From Angiostrongylus vasorum (taxonomy: Eukaryota > Nematoda > Chromadorea > Rhabditida > Metastrongylidae): a DNA stretch of 64,000 nt. Where the stretch lies: assembly GCA_018806985.1 (NCBI GenBank), contig JADANN010000197.1:1820001-1884000 (forward strand), written 5' to 3'. A model generated the notes under the pieces. The model was not told the DNA's origin, searched no databases, and saw nothing but the letters and a program-made list of their open reading frames with translations. Numbering within the stretch: the stretch's first letter is position 1; each line of letters begins with the position of its first letter. The translations under genes were made by a program, and so were the position numbers. This document shows, in pieces, positions 34,470 through 45,029 of this stretch.

Positions 34470-35185
34470 TCTGTTTAGCAAACACGAGGTGTTATTTCAT
34501 TCCTTTACTTACACACGAGCTGACGTTTCGGCGGATTTCACCTTCCTCAGAGCCTGGAAAGGTCAAGTTGACTGCGATCTACACGGCCAAACACCTCCAT
34601 AACCAAACAGAGAAGATGCTGAACCAAAATTTTAATCACACTGAACACAGAGTCTTTGCACACTCACCGCTTTCTTTGAGTCCTACACTAAATATGTCAC
34701 CTGGAGACCAACCGCACAGAGTTCACATGAATCGTAATGTGCGGATCTCATCAAAATAAAAGGCTTATGTACTGCCCGATATCACGCGTGACAATGAGGT
34801 ATTCCTCTCTACGGTTCATTTTCGGATTTTCGGAATTAATCCAGAACGCCTCGAGAGTTTTGCACGCCTGTGTTCTCGATTCCTGCGCGAGGATCGCAAC
34901 CCCCTACTTCAAAATCTTCTCCGTTATGCCTATGCGTCCTATGCGTGCCTAGTGGAGCATTTGGTTTACGTCTGCCGACTATGTTCTTTTATACGAACGC
35001 AGAGTGGTCTACCCGCTTCGCCAACATATATCACCGTCTCTATCATTGGGGCAAACCATGCAATTTTGCGTTGCACATAGACGGTCGTATAGGTGGTTAC
35101 GAACTAGCTAGAATCTTAGATTACTCGTTAGCATTTATTAACGTTACCGAATTCTTTAGACCGGCCCTTCTTAAACAGACCTTCT
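34470..35185 (-). mobile_element. Penelope-like element 3' fragment
   Basis: About 700 bases in the same orientation as 310-1020: terminal repeat (AACACGAGGTGTTATTTC, GCTGACGTTTCGGCGGATTT, CCTCAGAGCCTGGAAAGG), then the endonuclease-end region and the CTTAAACAG segment. No intact ORF. The copy is cut off before the RT. Confidence 0.75.
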
Positions 35186-35769
35186 CTGGATTTAATTGGT
35201 CTTTATTTCACTTGTGACATTTTTCAAATCCTAGATGTTTCGAACTGTTAGAACACCCTAACATTTGATAGTTTACATATAAGCAACTAAAAAATTATAC
35301 TATTTGTTCACAGCATTTCAGTACGCACCGACTAAACTAACAGATTCTCCCACTTGGTCGTAGTTCGGTCCATAGCTGTACTACATCTGGATACTTCGCA
35401 CAACGTTTCAGAAGGTTTCGCTTCAAGAGCATAAGCGGACAAGTTGTTTGCCCAATACTACGTCGCCTTCCTTTCTGTCCAGAAAATTTGGATTTCGGGT
35501 GATCATATGCTAGAGAATGTAAATGCTGTGGTTAGCATCAAGCGCGCATTCAGCGAAATAGTGATGCATGACTGTAGCGAATATTAGTGGTTCTCGTGCG
35601 TCGATGATAATACGATTCTGGAAATCCAAGAAGGTCGAGGCCGGTACACATCCATATCTTGAAGAGCATTAGTTCGCGATTACGAGTGAATTGGGAAAGG
35701 CATCACTGAATACCTACATTCAAACGACTGACGCAAAGCGAAGGACGGATGGAAATCTCATAATATATT
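35186..35769. other. intergenic, nothing recognised
   Basis: No exon or recognised repeat. Confidence 0.35.
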
Positions 35770-35966
35770 TATTTATATGATCTTATAAACTGATCTTCTT
35801 TGGCTGATGCGAGGTTGGTACAGGTCTTCGTTTCATCACAGCTCTGAGGAAGGCGAAATCGCCGAAGCGTCAGCCATCGACCAACCACACCAATAACAAC
35901 GACAACGAAGACCTATACTAACCTCGCATCAGCTAAAAAAGATCAGTTCATAAGATCATATAAATA
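35770..35966. mobile_element. palindromic mini-element with ~62 bp inverted arms
   Basis: Arms 35770-35832 and 35905-35966 pair as an inverted repeat (GGCTGATGCGAGGTTGGTA against CTAACCTCGCATCAGC). The 70-base loop carries CTCTGAGGAAGGCGAAATCG and GAAGCGTCAGCC, the motif also found at Penelope-like termini. Confidence 0.7.
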
Positions 35967-36301
35967 ACTATATCAACTACCTATGCCGAGTTTTATAGAA
36001 AGTCGGTTTTTTGGATCTCATAATAGTTGACGGACACCAGCTCATCAGCCTGGGTATATTCTTTCCATCCATTACTGTGGCGCTCCAGCACAGGGATGAA
36101 CGAATTGGTCGCGAGGACAGAGTGGGTGGTCTGACACCCCGAAACGTGTTATGACATCTGACAGTCGCTGGGAAGCCACCTGTTAGCTCGGCGGAACCTG
36201 AGATCATACACGGTCAAGAGGTTTTGTTCTGCTGGTACTGAAAATGGCATGGCATATTATACTAAAAACTAATGGGATGGCGAGGATGTCAACGCGAACA
36301 T

Positions 36302-36505
36302 TTACATAAAACAGCAATTCCAGCCGACTACTTCTCTGAATGAGTCCCTCTTTTTCTTCCCTGAGTCTTCCGTTTCGAACCTTTCCCGCTTTAATCTCCA
36401 GCTCTTCTGAAGTTCGAAAAACTGTTTTTCGGATGGGCTGAACACATGGTCAGCTTCATCTACTTCAAATCTAAAACTGGCGACTTTTATGAGAAAACCA
36501 TCCAT
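36302..36505 (-). CDS. hypothetical 67-residue protein with CaaX-like end
   Basis: A single open exon begins MDGFLIKVASFRFEVDEAD, continues FSPSEKQFFELQKSWRLK and a Lys/Arg-rich GKKKRDSF segment, and ends WNCCFM followed by TAA. A good acceptor (ACATTTACAG) stands 7 bases before the ATG, so trans-splicing or a missing 5' exon are both possible. The last four residues CCFM fit a CaaX prenylation box preceded by basic residues. No poly(A) signal was seen close by and no family was recognised. Confidence 0.3.
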   Translation of the reverse strand: MDGFLIKVASFRFEVDEADHVFSPSEKQFFELQKSWRLKRERFETEDSGKKKRDSFREVVGWNCCFM

Positions 36506-37417
36506 TCTGAGCCTGTAAATGTTGGGCAACATCAATGAGCAAAATGCTGGTTAGATCGTAAATGGATGGGTTGTTTCCTGAAACAAATGTGAAAAAATAA
36601 GGAAAAAGACGCGAAATCTAAGCAACCTGCACTATTCTGAACTGCTAAACAAAAATGTAAACCATAAAGAACAAATACTCTAAAATAATAACGTTAACAT
36701 TGACATCTTATGTAAAGCATCAGGAATAAGACGACTGAGAGAGAATTATGTGTGGAACCTTAAAACCTTATCGGCATTATTTCACAATTACCCACTGAAA
36801 CTATCGAACTCGGGTCTGTTTCTGGACAAGGGTTAAATAGTAGTACTCCCACACAGCAGATGAAATGTGAACTTCATTTCGAAAAATATTTTGGCGTCGG
36901 CCACTCTAAGGAAAGTACGATTTGAACAGAAATGTTCTTAAGGGCAGAGGTGAAATCGCGTTTATGATGGAGAGCGTACTTCTGTCAAATACGAGATGGC
37001 CCTCTGGGTAATGTCAGTATCACTCTTTATTATGATTTGCCGACGAAACTTCTTACAATTACTGCTTTCGAAAAACTTATACTTATTATAGAAAACAAAG
37101 CACTAGTGACAAATTGAATTTCTCGAAGTGGGTTTTTTTTCCTGTGAATCATATATATCATCGAGTTCTCTTCAAGTGAACCCGTACTTCCTCAACAAAA
37201 AGCAACAACCATCTCTTCTACGTGCCGAAACAAAAAGGTCGAGTGGGCGGAGCAACCATGTTGTCATGTTTGCCCAATTCAGTAAATTTTAGAATAAATA
37301 CCGGCCGTGTCCACGAACATTCTGCACTCTTCTTCTATACGGCTGATATTAAGCAGATTTCTTTGGTTGTCAATGTGATTCTACTACGTGTCTTTAATGT
37401 CATGGCTACTTTTTTTC
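36506..37417. other. upstream region of the CPG4-like gene, no gene recognised
   Basis: No exon was recognised. The stretch ends in a strong polypyrimidine acceptor at 37411-37419. Confidence 0.35.
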
Positions 37418-37419
37418 AG
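37418..37419 (+). promoter_or_regulatory. candidate spliced-leader acceptor
   Basis: AG after CTACTTTTTTTC. The next AG (37427-37428) is an alternative. The ATG follows at 37431. Confidence 0.5.
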
Positions 37420-37430
37420 CGGTTTCAGAG

Positions 37431-40400
37431 ATGTTGTTACTCGTTTCCCTCATAACGTTGAGCGTTGTTCGATCGCAGATGATTCGACAGTGTATGTGTA
37501 AGGATTTTCTACCGTGTAAGAATTCGGCTGTCGCCAGTATCATAAGCTGTGCCGATAACTGTAAGGTAGGGTGTCGGAACTCTAATTCAGAAACATCTCT
37601 GCATTACCGACGATAAGAATACTACACAAAGTCGCGCATTATTACAAGGATTCCTAGCAGTGACGTGAACTACATAACGGCTAAATGAATTTTGCAGCCC
37701 ACTATTCAACAGATTATTTCCGATTCAGAATCAGAACGTCTCATCGTCAGTTTAGGGAGTTATACTGGGTTACTGACAAGTTTTCTAACAAAGATGACGT
37801 GTAGATGTGAACGCTTCTTCTGGGCGAAGAAACCCGCTGCATTCCTTCCAAGCCTGTCTCTTGCCACATGGTCAAAGGTTCATTCCTTCGATTAGGATAA
37901 ACTGTAAAAAGTAGAAATAGAACTAAACAATACGTAGAAATCGGTCTGTGCAAGTTCTTACACTCCGTTTTATAATTCTTCCACATTTTCTTGTTAGTTC
38001 TTCATCTTTCTTACAATTCTATTTCAGAAGTGAAGCAAATATTCTAATGCTGAATTTTTAGAAGCATGTGACAGATCTTGGGGCCTCGTATCCAGCGTTT
38101 CGAAGTTGTATGGTTTCAAGTGAGCCAATGTTCAACGCAATGCTAAAATGTCAGGAACGTCACCTCCAGGGAGCGTAAGTGTCTTCTCACAACTTTTTTT
38201 GTTTTAGTTACCTTTAAAACTCTATATAAAACATCATCGCACGCTTATAACGATAACCTAAGATAAAGTAAGACAATAAAAATTAAGCACGTGTTTTGTA
38301 AGAGAAGACCACGTAGTACCCATCCTAGTTTGAAATGGAAATCACCACAGAGATGACTACTATTCGAGTAAACAGTGACTTCCACTTTGTAAGAAATACC
38401 GTTAGATTTGCTGCTCCACAATTTTTTCACTTATCCCAAGACTTCCGAGGAATTATTGCAGTTGCACAGATAGCCCAGGTCAGATGGTACCAAAACGATA
38501 TCCGGAAACTATGAAAATCGCTGCCTTTACTGAGATAAATTCAATGCTAACAAGATCAGGTAAGGCAATATTCGTCATTATCATCACAAAAATATATAAA
38601 CTTCAATACTTGAGGATGTGCGATGCATTTGACTTCAATAAACATCGTCATAGGTGATGGAATGCACATCTACCCTACTTGCGATAGCCTACTAATGTAT
38701 CTAGTCAGTGCTACTATCCTCGCAGATAGGTCTAGTACCAATTTGCCTATCCCGGACGGATGGAGGGGTGGGTGTGTCTGGGGCTAGGGATCCAATGACC
38801 ACGTGCATTGCAGGGCTCTAGCTAGTCTGTTGTACGCGCCTTCTCATCGTGGTATAAAGAGCAAAACGTAAAACATTCGGCGTCGATCAAGCATTAACGG
38901 ATGCGCCATGCATTCAAATTCATTGAACATCGTAGAAGTAAATGGATAAATATCTGTTTTCTAAAACAATTTTCGACGGGTTACCGTGCCCACACCAACG
39001 TCTCCTTAATCCTCCGAAACAAGTCTGGTAGCGGAAATTTCCGATTCTGAGTGAATAAGGGTGTTTGGTTTGCAGTTGACGGCTCGAACCATTAACCACA
39101 GTTGCGTTGCGGCGAACCTCTGTCCACTGAGCTAAACGACCCCTATAGTCGATTTTTATCTCCACGTTGCTGCGTTGTCCTTTGTTGTGAAGCCAAAACA
39201 ATTTATTAGACAGTTGTAATGCAATGAAATATAATTTTTCGACAGAACTACCCATTTGAGGATATCAGTTCAACCAGTCGTCAATGGGAATTCAATTCAT
39301 GGTTGTTAATTCGAAAATTAGGGGGCGGACATCACAGTGATAGTGATGTCCATCATTACGAGCATAGTGTTAGCTCGATTCCGCTCCGGACCAACCAAAC
39401 CTCTCATCCGTCTGGGGTCGAGAAATTGGTACCGGACTTGTCTGGGAAAAAAATCACCCTCTGCAAATCCAGTTGGGAACGCTCCATCCCGGTTATCTCA
39501 GGACTCCAGTGAGAATTGCACAACCAGCGTTCTACGACATTCAAGATGAAATGAAAATTCTCAAGCAGCAGCCGAAGCCACACGTAAAGTTGGAAGATCT
39601 TTGTGGACAAAGGATGCGAGGAAACGAAGGGAATGTGTAGAGTGCTGGGATCCGCACAATAGACGTGAAGACGGGTTATATTAAAAAAAGTTGAAAATTT
39701 TGATTTCCATGAATTACACCGGAAAAGAATTTAAAGTAAACAATGCACTTCACATTGAGTGCCAACTATTTTCCAGGAATCCAAAACGAAGCTAAGAATT
39801 TCCTCGCGACCGGAAAGAAATTCGCAACATGCATAATGAAGTGTTCGGAACGAGGAGCTGGCAGCTGCTTGAAAAAACTGAAGTTAGTTATTGGCAAAAA
39901 GACCATTTCAAAAATGTGCATACTCAGTAGTTCTGACAGTTTTTCATTGTTTTCCTAAAAAAGCGAACAGTTTCGATTTCAGCTGTGGTCTTGCCCTTCC
40001 ATCCGACGTCGAGGTCATACAGACTACAAAGCGATGTGCGATTGAAGGCGGATTCAATACCGAGGCTCTGCGAAGCCTTTGTCAGTGCTTCGTAAATACT
40101 GGTCTAAGGTTCGTGAAACACTTTTAATCAAATGTAATTTACTTACTTAGATACTTGGATGGCCCGTCTCTAGTGGTTGTTCGAATGCCAACACAGTTTC
40201 CGTTCCAGAGATTTGCTTGTTTAACGAATGTGGTTCCCTGCGGAGTTCCGAGGTTAAGCTACCCGAAGCCTTCTTCTGGTCGCCATCACCGCAGGCAGTG
40301 GCCGCCCTTGTGGAACAGTGGGAGATTTGTCACCAGGCCACTAGTTTTATACTAGGACGGTGGTGAATCCAGTTATTGGTTTACTTTTATCTGGGTTACC

Positions 40401-40992
40401 GGATAGAAACGCTGGTCTCCTTGTTAGCTTGGGGAAGCCCTGATGATTGTTGATAAGAATCGGCAAAAAGTTAATGTTTACGTTTCCCGAGATGTAGGAA
40501 TCGTATTGGTTCGGTATGGAATTCCGATATGTTATCGTATTCTGGTATAATTCACAGAGATACTATTATATCATAAGATGCCGAACCTTACACGACCTCC
40601 AGTACCCAAGAGTTCCAACGTCGAATGTCATGTTCAGCTGCAGAAATCAATCCTCTGCTGCCTTTGCTCAGTACAATTCTTGCCGAAAGCTAAAAGCCTC
40701 AGCGATTCCTTTTTTCCAGAGTATATACTATTATATTATATTATGTTATATATATATATATATATCCTTCTGGAATTCTGTGTTTTATAAAACAGTAGAT
40801 GAGACTAACTCTCTGCCGTTGGTTTTGAACCGTCTTATACTTCTCCACGTAGCGTCAGCGCCATCGTCCAGTCGACAGTGCTGCTTCATGATTGTCTGAA
40901 ATTTAAAATACATTGGGTTCTACCCAAATAATACCGTATTCACTTATTTCAGAAGTCTAGCACCAATTTGTCCAAGGATCGAAATCTCATAA
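37431..40992 (+). CDS. secreted cysteine-rich protein, CPG4-type domain
   Basis: Exons 37431-37565, 38062-38174, 38462-38559, 39777-39882, 39983-40108 and 40953-40992 join without frame breaks to 160 residues. A signal peptide (MLLLVSLITLSVVRS) precedes a mature chain with regularly spaced cysteines: QCMCKDFLPC, SCADNCK, RSCMVSSEP, then VPKRYPETMKIAAFTEIN, CIMKCSERGAGSC, NCGLALPSDVEV, KRCAIEGGFNTEAL, CQC and SLAPICPRIEIS at the end. I recognise this as the nematode chondroitin-proteoglycan-4-like family, extracellular proteins of unclear biochemical role. The family name rests on memory of the pattern. A TTTTTTCAG at 37411-37419, 11 bases before the ATG, is a likely spliced-leader acceptor. 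Introns 3 and 5 hold SINEs and an RTE derivative. Confidence 0.85.
38625..38950 (-). repeat. SINE-like family A copy plus partial second copy
   Basis: A first copy (about 38625-38845) carries the GTGATGGAATGCACATC to CCAATGACC span. A partial second copy (about 38870-38950) repeats GGCGTCGATCAAGC and ATGCGCCATGCATTC. It lies in intron 3 of the CPG4-like gene. Confidence 0.65.
39320..39675 (+). repeat. SINE-like family B copy
   Basis: Head GGGGGCGGACATCACAGTG and AGCTCGATTCCGCTCC, body GAGAAATTGGTACCGGAC, tail GTGAAGACGGGTTATA. It lies in intron 3 of the CPG4-like gene. Confidence 0.75.
40139..40470 (-). mobile_element. short RTE derivative, partial
   Basis: The plus strand opens TTACTTAGATACTTGGATGG and reaches GCTTGGGGAAGCCC. 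The 5' outermost 70 bases of the family are missing. It lies in intron 5 of the CPG4-like gene. Confidence 0.7.
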
Positions 40993-41197
40993 GCGACATG
41001 GTGGATGTGTTTCCAACAGCATTACAGACTCACAACGACGCTGAAGAATAACATATACAATTGGTTTAGTATAGTATACATGTGCGTTGTAAAGAAAATT
41101 TAATCCGTTTGTCAATCTCGTGGAATATTTCGTCGCAGTTCGAATGAAACGTTCCAGAACCGAATTCCATGAAACATCCGTTAAATTTGAGTGGACG

Positions 41198-41203
41198 AAT
41201 AAA
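41198..41203 (+). terminator. AATAAA poly(A) signal, CPG4-like gene
   Basis: First AATAAA after the stop codon, about 205 bases downstream. Confidence 0.5.
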
Positions 41204-41549
41204 GCATAACCCTAGCCCATTTTGAAAAGGTTCCAGAGGTCAGATTTCTTCAGTTAGATTCATACTCCTCTAACAACCTTATGGATTGAAGCGATGTTTT
41301 CCTGTCAAAGATTGCCAAGTTGAAGTTATTCATTGCCACCATTTTGTCCTTATTTTTAATTTTTGCTCTCATCTTTGAGATTCGATATTGTTGACGAGCC
41401 GACACGAACTTGTTTCTGCAGTGTTTATTTCACATTCGATAGAGATTTTGATGAGCGATGAACACTTCAACTTCCATTGTTCGTAGCAATGTTACCTATA
41501 CGATGAATACCCTTTGAAATGCACTAGCAAAGTTTGCCATTTTTTTTAA

Positions 41550-41735
41550 AGAATTGGTGCCGGACTTGTCTGGAGGCACAGCAGCGCAGTACTATCTTGA
41601 TCCACTTGGAGGCCATCGCATGTCATTTTGTAGGCCAGGTATGCACTCAGTTACCACGACGAAGTTTCTTGAAGTCGAGTCCGTTCCTCACTAATCAACG
41701 CCGAAAGCTTTATTCTTTTACCATTTTACCAAAGA
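41550..41735 (+). repeat. headless SINE-like family A fragment
   Basis: Begins in the body (GAATTGGTGCCGGACTTGTC) and ends CTAATCAACGCCGAAAGC plus the TTATTCTTTTACC tail. The tRNA-like head is absent. Confidence 0.6.
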
Positions 41736-43604
41736 GTCATTCTTGTGAATACACAGCAATCTCATCAGTTTCGTCAAGTCTTAGTACAAACACGAGCAAA
41801 GTTCATTTCGCTGAACGGCAAGCAAAAATCATCAACAAGTCGGCGAATTGAACAAGCCAAATGTTGGGTGTGTCAACAAGAACGACAAACCTTCGACATT
41901 TAGAGACTTACGGGGTTGAGAACATCATGAAATTATAGAAGAGGCTTTACTTTATCATCAGATCTTGATATATAACATTGTTACTAAATACTAGATTTCA
42001 TAATAGTTCACCTGCTAAGCAGAAACCAACATGTTAATCTCAGAAGTTGGAAGGATTTTTGCAACTTACAATGAATGTGTTTCTGAGTGTCTTATGCCCT
42101 CTTATCCCTTACGAAATTCACATCCCGAAATGAGAAAAAACATTGAATCACTGGTCAGGAAACTTATCTTTCCATATCATACATAGACGGCGATGACCGC
42201 TTCCAGTGAATCCCGATAGCAAGAACATTTCTAGTATGCATTTTTCAACCTAGTCTTATTAAAAATTGAGACTTTCATATGAATTTAATTTTTATCGCGA
42301 AAATTAGATGTCGATCTTCTTGCGAAAAAAACTCCTGGATTGCTGTAGTTATTACTGAGCTGAGATATGCTTGTTTAAAAAGGGGAAACTGCTTTTTGAG
42401 TACGTACGAATTGCAAGTAACGATCGATCCATAGGTGCAAAACTGGCAAAGTTAGCAGATTAGTGGAGTTTTCTATAACTTTTATAAGGAAAATAAGAGT
42501 CACTTTTCTACAGATCTTGAGGAATATTCTAGGAAATGCAGGCATATGAGACGCTCCCTTCTGAGGTTATCGTCACACTACACCTTCTTCATCACTTTAT
42601 TCTTCTGGTTTCCTTTTGCTCCTTCTCACCCACCTTTGTCTTGGTGCCATCCACTTTTCTGCTCATGATATCACCTCATGAAGACTTAAACTTCGGGCTC
42701 AACTGATTTGTGACTAAAAGTGACATGAGGAAGTGAAGATGTGGAGGATTGATGTAATTGACCAAAAGATGTTATGATCGTTTCATGGTTAATACTTGGA
42801 AGATCGTCGTGAACGCAGCTAAGCAGTTGGCAGTTGGTAGCGTAACAGAATCTAAGCGTGGTAATGGAAAAATAAGGACATAATTACGTTGTCAACAGTT
42901 GACGCCGCGTCTCTTTACTCCATCTTATCAAAATCGGAAAGTCGTATAGAGCTGCGACCATAGAAAGCTTATCGTAGACACAAGTGATCAGATGGCGGCC
43001 TTCTGCTCATACACAAGAAGGGCTGGCAAGTTGTACGTGGATCTCTGTCTCTATGGCTTTACACATAACTTTTTTCACATATATTTTCAGGTATAGACAG
43101 CTCTTCTTCCATTTGACCACTCAGACTTGCTGGTGAACGCATGACGGATCTACAATGAGCTTGTGCAAAAAACTTTCTCCCTGAATGACTTCAAGATGGT
43201 CATCTACTTGCGCCGTGCTGGATGCGAGAGTGTTTCGACATTGTTGACTCCGCAATTCATTGAAGAAAGTGGCATCAAGAGTTTGAAAGAATGAAGACTA
43301 TGTGTGGATTTTACAATTCTTCACTTAAGCGGTGCTTCCTCCTCCGGATTCGACTCGATGCGACAACGAGCTATGGACTATCAACTTAGATCAACGCTGC
43401 TCTGAGGAACGGGAAGACGCCGTAACGTTAGCCAAATAAAAAGTTTTCACTGATCGTAATTGTTTGGTTGTTATTACACAAGAATACTAGAGAGCTCTAT
43501 GATCGAAAATACACTGTATCATAAACCAGAAGAATTAGAAATACGCGCAGAACTTGAGAAAAAGAAACATTGCTTATAATGTTTCAGTAAGCTTTATAAA
43601 ATAA
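41736..43604. other. intergenic; only a Penelope-terminus-like motif
   Basis: No exon was recognised. At 43388-43430 the sequence CTGCTCTGAGGAACGGG...GTTAGCCAAATAAAA resembles the terminal motif of the Penelope-like copies. Confidence 0.4.
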
Positions 43605-43890
43605 AGGATAAAGCTATCGGCGTTGATCAGTTCCTGAGGAATGCTCCATGCATTCGACTTCATTAAGTATCGTTGGAGGTGATTGAATGCATATCTGGCC
43701 TTTACAATGACTCGCGGTGGCCTACCGATGTATCGATCCAGTGCTGCTCTATTCCTAGACAAGTTTGGTATCAATTTGCCAACCCCGGAAGGATGGAAGG
43801 CTTGGTGAGCCATGGGCACGGGGGGTCGATTCCACGTGTGTGTCGCAGTGGCGCCTCCAACCATTGCGCCACACGCGCCCTACTAAGCTT
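43605..43890 (-). repeat. SINE-like family A copy
   Basis: Well preserved: GGCGTTGATCAGTTCCTGAG, CTCGCGGTGGCCTACCGATG, GGGGTCGATTCC and the head complement CATTGCGCCACACGCGCC. Confidence 0.8.
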
Positions 43891-44466
43891 TGTACCAAAT
43901 GTAAATCAACTATACGAAATTCCGTTCGCATATTATTAACGGTAGAAAAAAAGTACAAGTTTTATGTAAGGATTATTGACTGTAGGTAGGCATTCAGAGT
44001 GTTTTGTAGAAACTGTAATTGAGTCATAATAGGTAACAGTGATCCCTATACGACCTCTACGCATTCTGTTATAGGCAAAAATTACAAGATGCTATTAATA
44101 TTGCTATTGTTATTAGTCCCACGTACCGTCCCCATAGAGGGATCTCAGGGCGCTTAGTCGTGAGCTGATGTGGAACGTCTCCACGCGGTAAATCGCTGAC
44201 CAAAAGCGACCTTTGCTTTCCTGAGACGAAGATGCATCCAGGGGATAGATTGTCTCTTTCTGCTGCACTTTATCTTATATTTGTCTTAACGATGTTGCCA
44301 TTTGATGGTGCTCCCATGGGTTTTCTAGTAGTAGAAATGAAAGTAGCGAAAAGCCAGAAGGCAACACCACGTACCTCATACGACCGCATCTTATTAGCAC
44401 AGTATAGAGTGATTATCTTAAGCTGGTTTTCAATAATAATAATAGTAATTTCTAGTAAAATTGTCG

Positions 44467-44848
44467 CTCTCAACGGTTTACCGTCTCACCGTGGCTGAGA
44501 GGTGTTCCTGGGTGTCGGGCTACGATGTACAACAGTGGAATTCATGCCCCCAGCAGGGTCTCCCGAGTTCAGTCCGGCGTTTCCATCAGGAACGCCAACT
44601 AGAGTAAACCAATACCAGCATCCACCACCGTCCTGGTATCAAACTAGTCGCATAGTGGCAATTCTTCTTCTGATCCACAATGGCGACGACTGCGTGTAGT
44701 GGTGACGACCTGGGGAAGACTTTGCCCAAGCCGACATCGGAACTCCAGGAAAACACGATGCCTAAAAACAACAAAACTCCGAAAAATGAAGAAGGTGCTG
44801 GGGCCCGCACAACCGGTGAGGATGGGCCGTCCAAGTATCCAAGTAAGC
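44467..44848 (+). mobile_element. short RTE derivative, complete
   Basis: Starts CTCTCAACGGTTTACCGTC and ends GGGCCGTCCAAGTATCC plus AAGTAAG. Confidence 0.8.
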
Positions 44849-44924
44849 AAAAAACAATGTCAGAATTCTCTGCATCTACTCACGAGATCTTCATTCTCAA
44901 TCGCCCGACTCATGATCACTAGAC

Positions 44925-44930
44925 TTTATT
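44925..44930 (-). terminator. AATAAA poly(A) signal, ABT1 gene
   Basis: TTTATT on the plus strand, about 100 bases downstream of the ABT1 stop codon. Confidence 0.6.
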
Positions 44931-45029
44931 CATAACCGAGTTATTGTATTTAATCTAGAAACACTTCAATACCAACATAAATGTAAAGGGACAATGATAA
45001 ACCGATAGAAAAGAACAATACTAATACGG

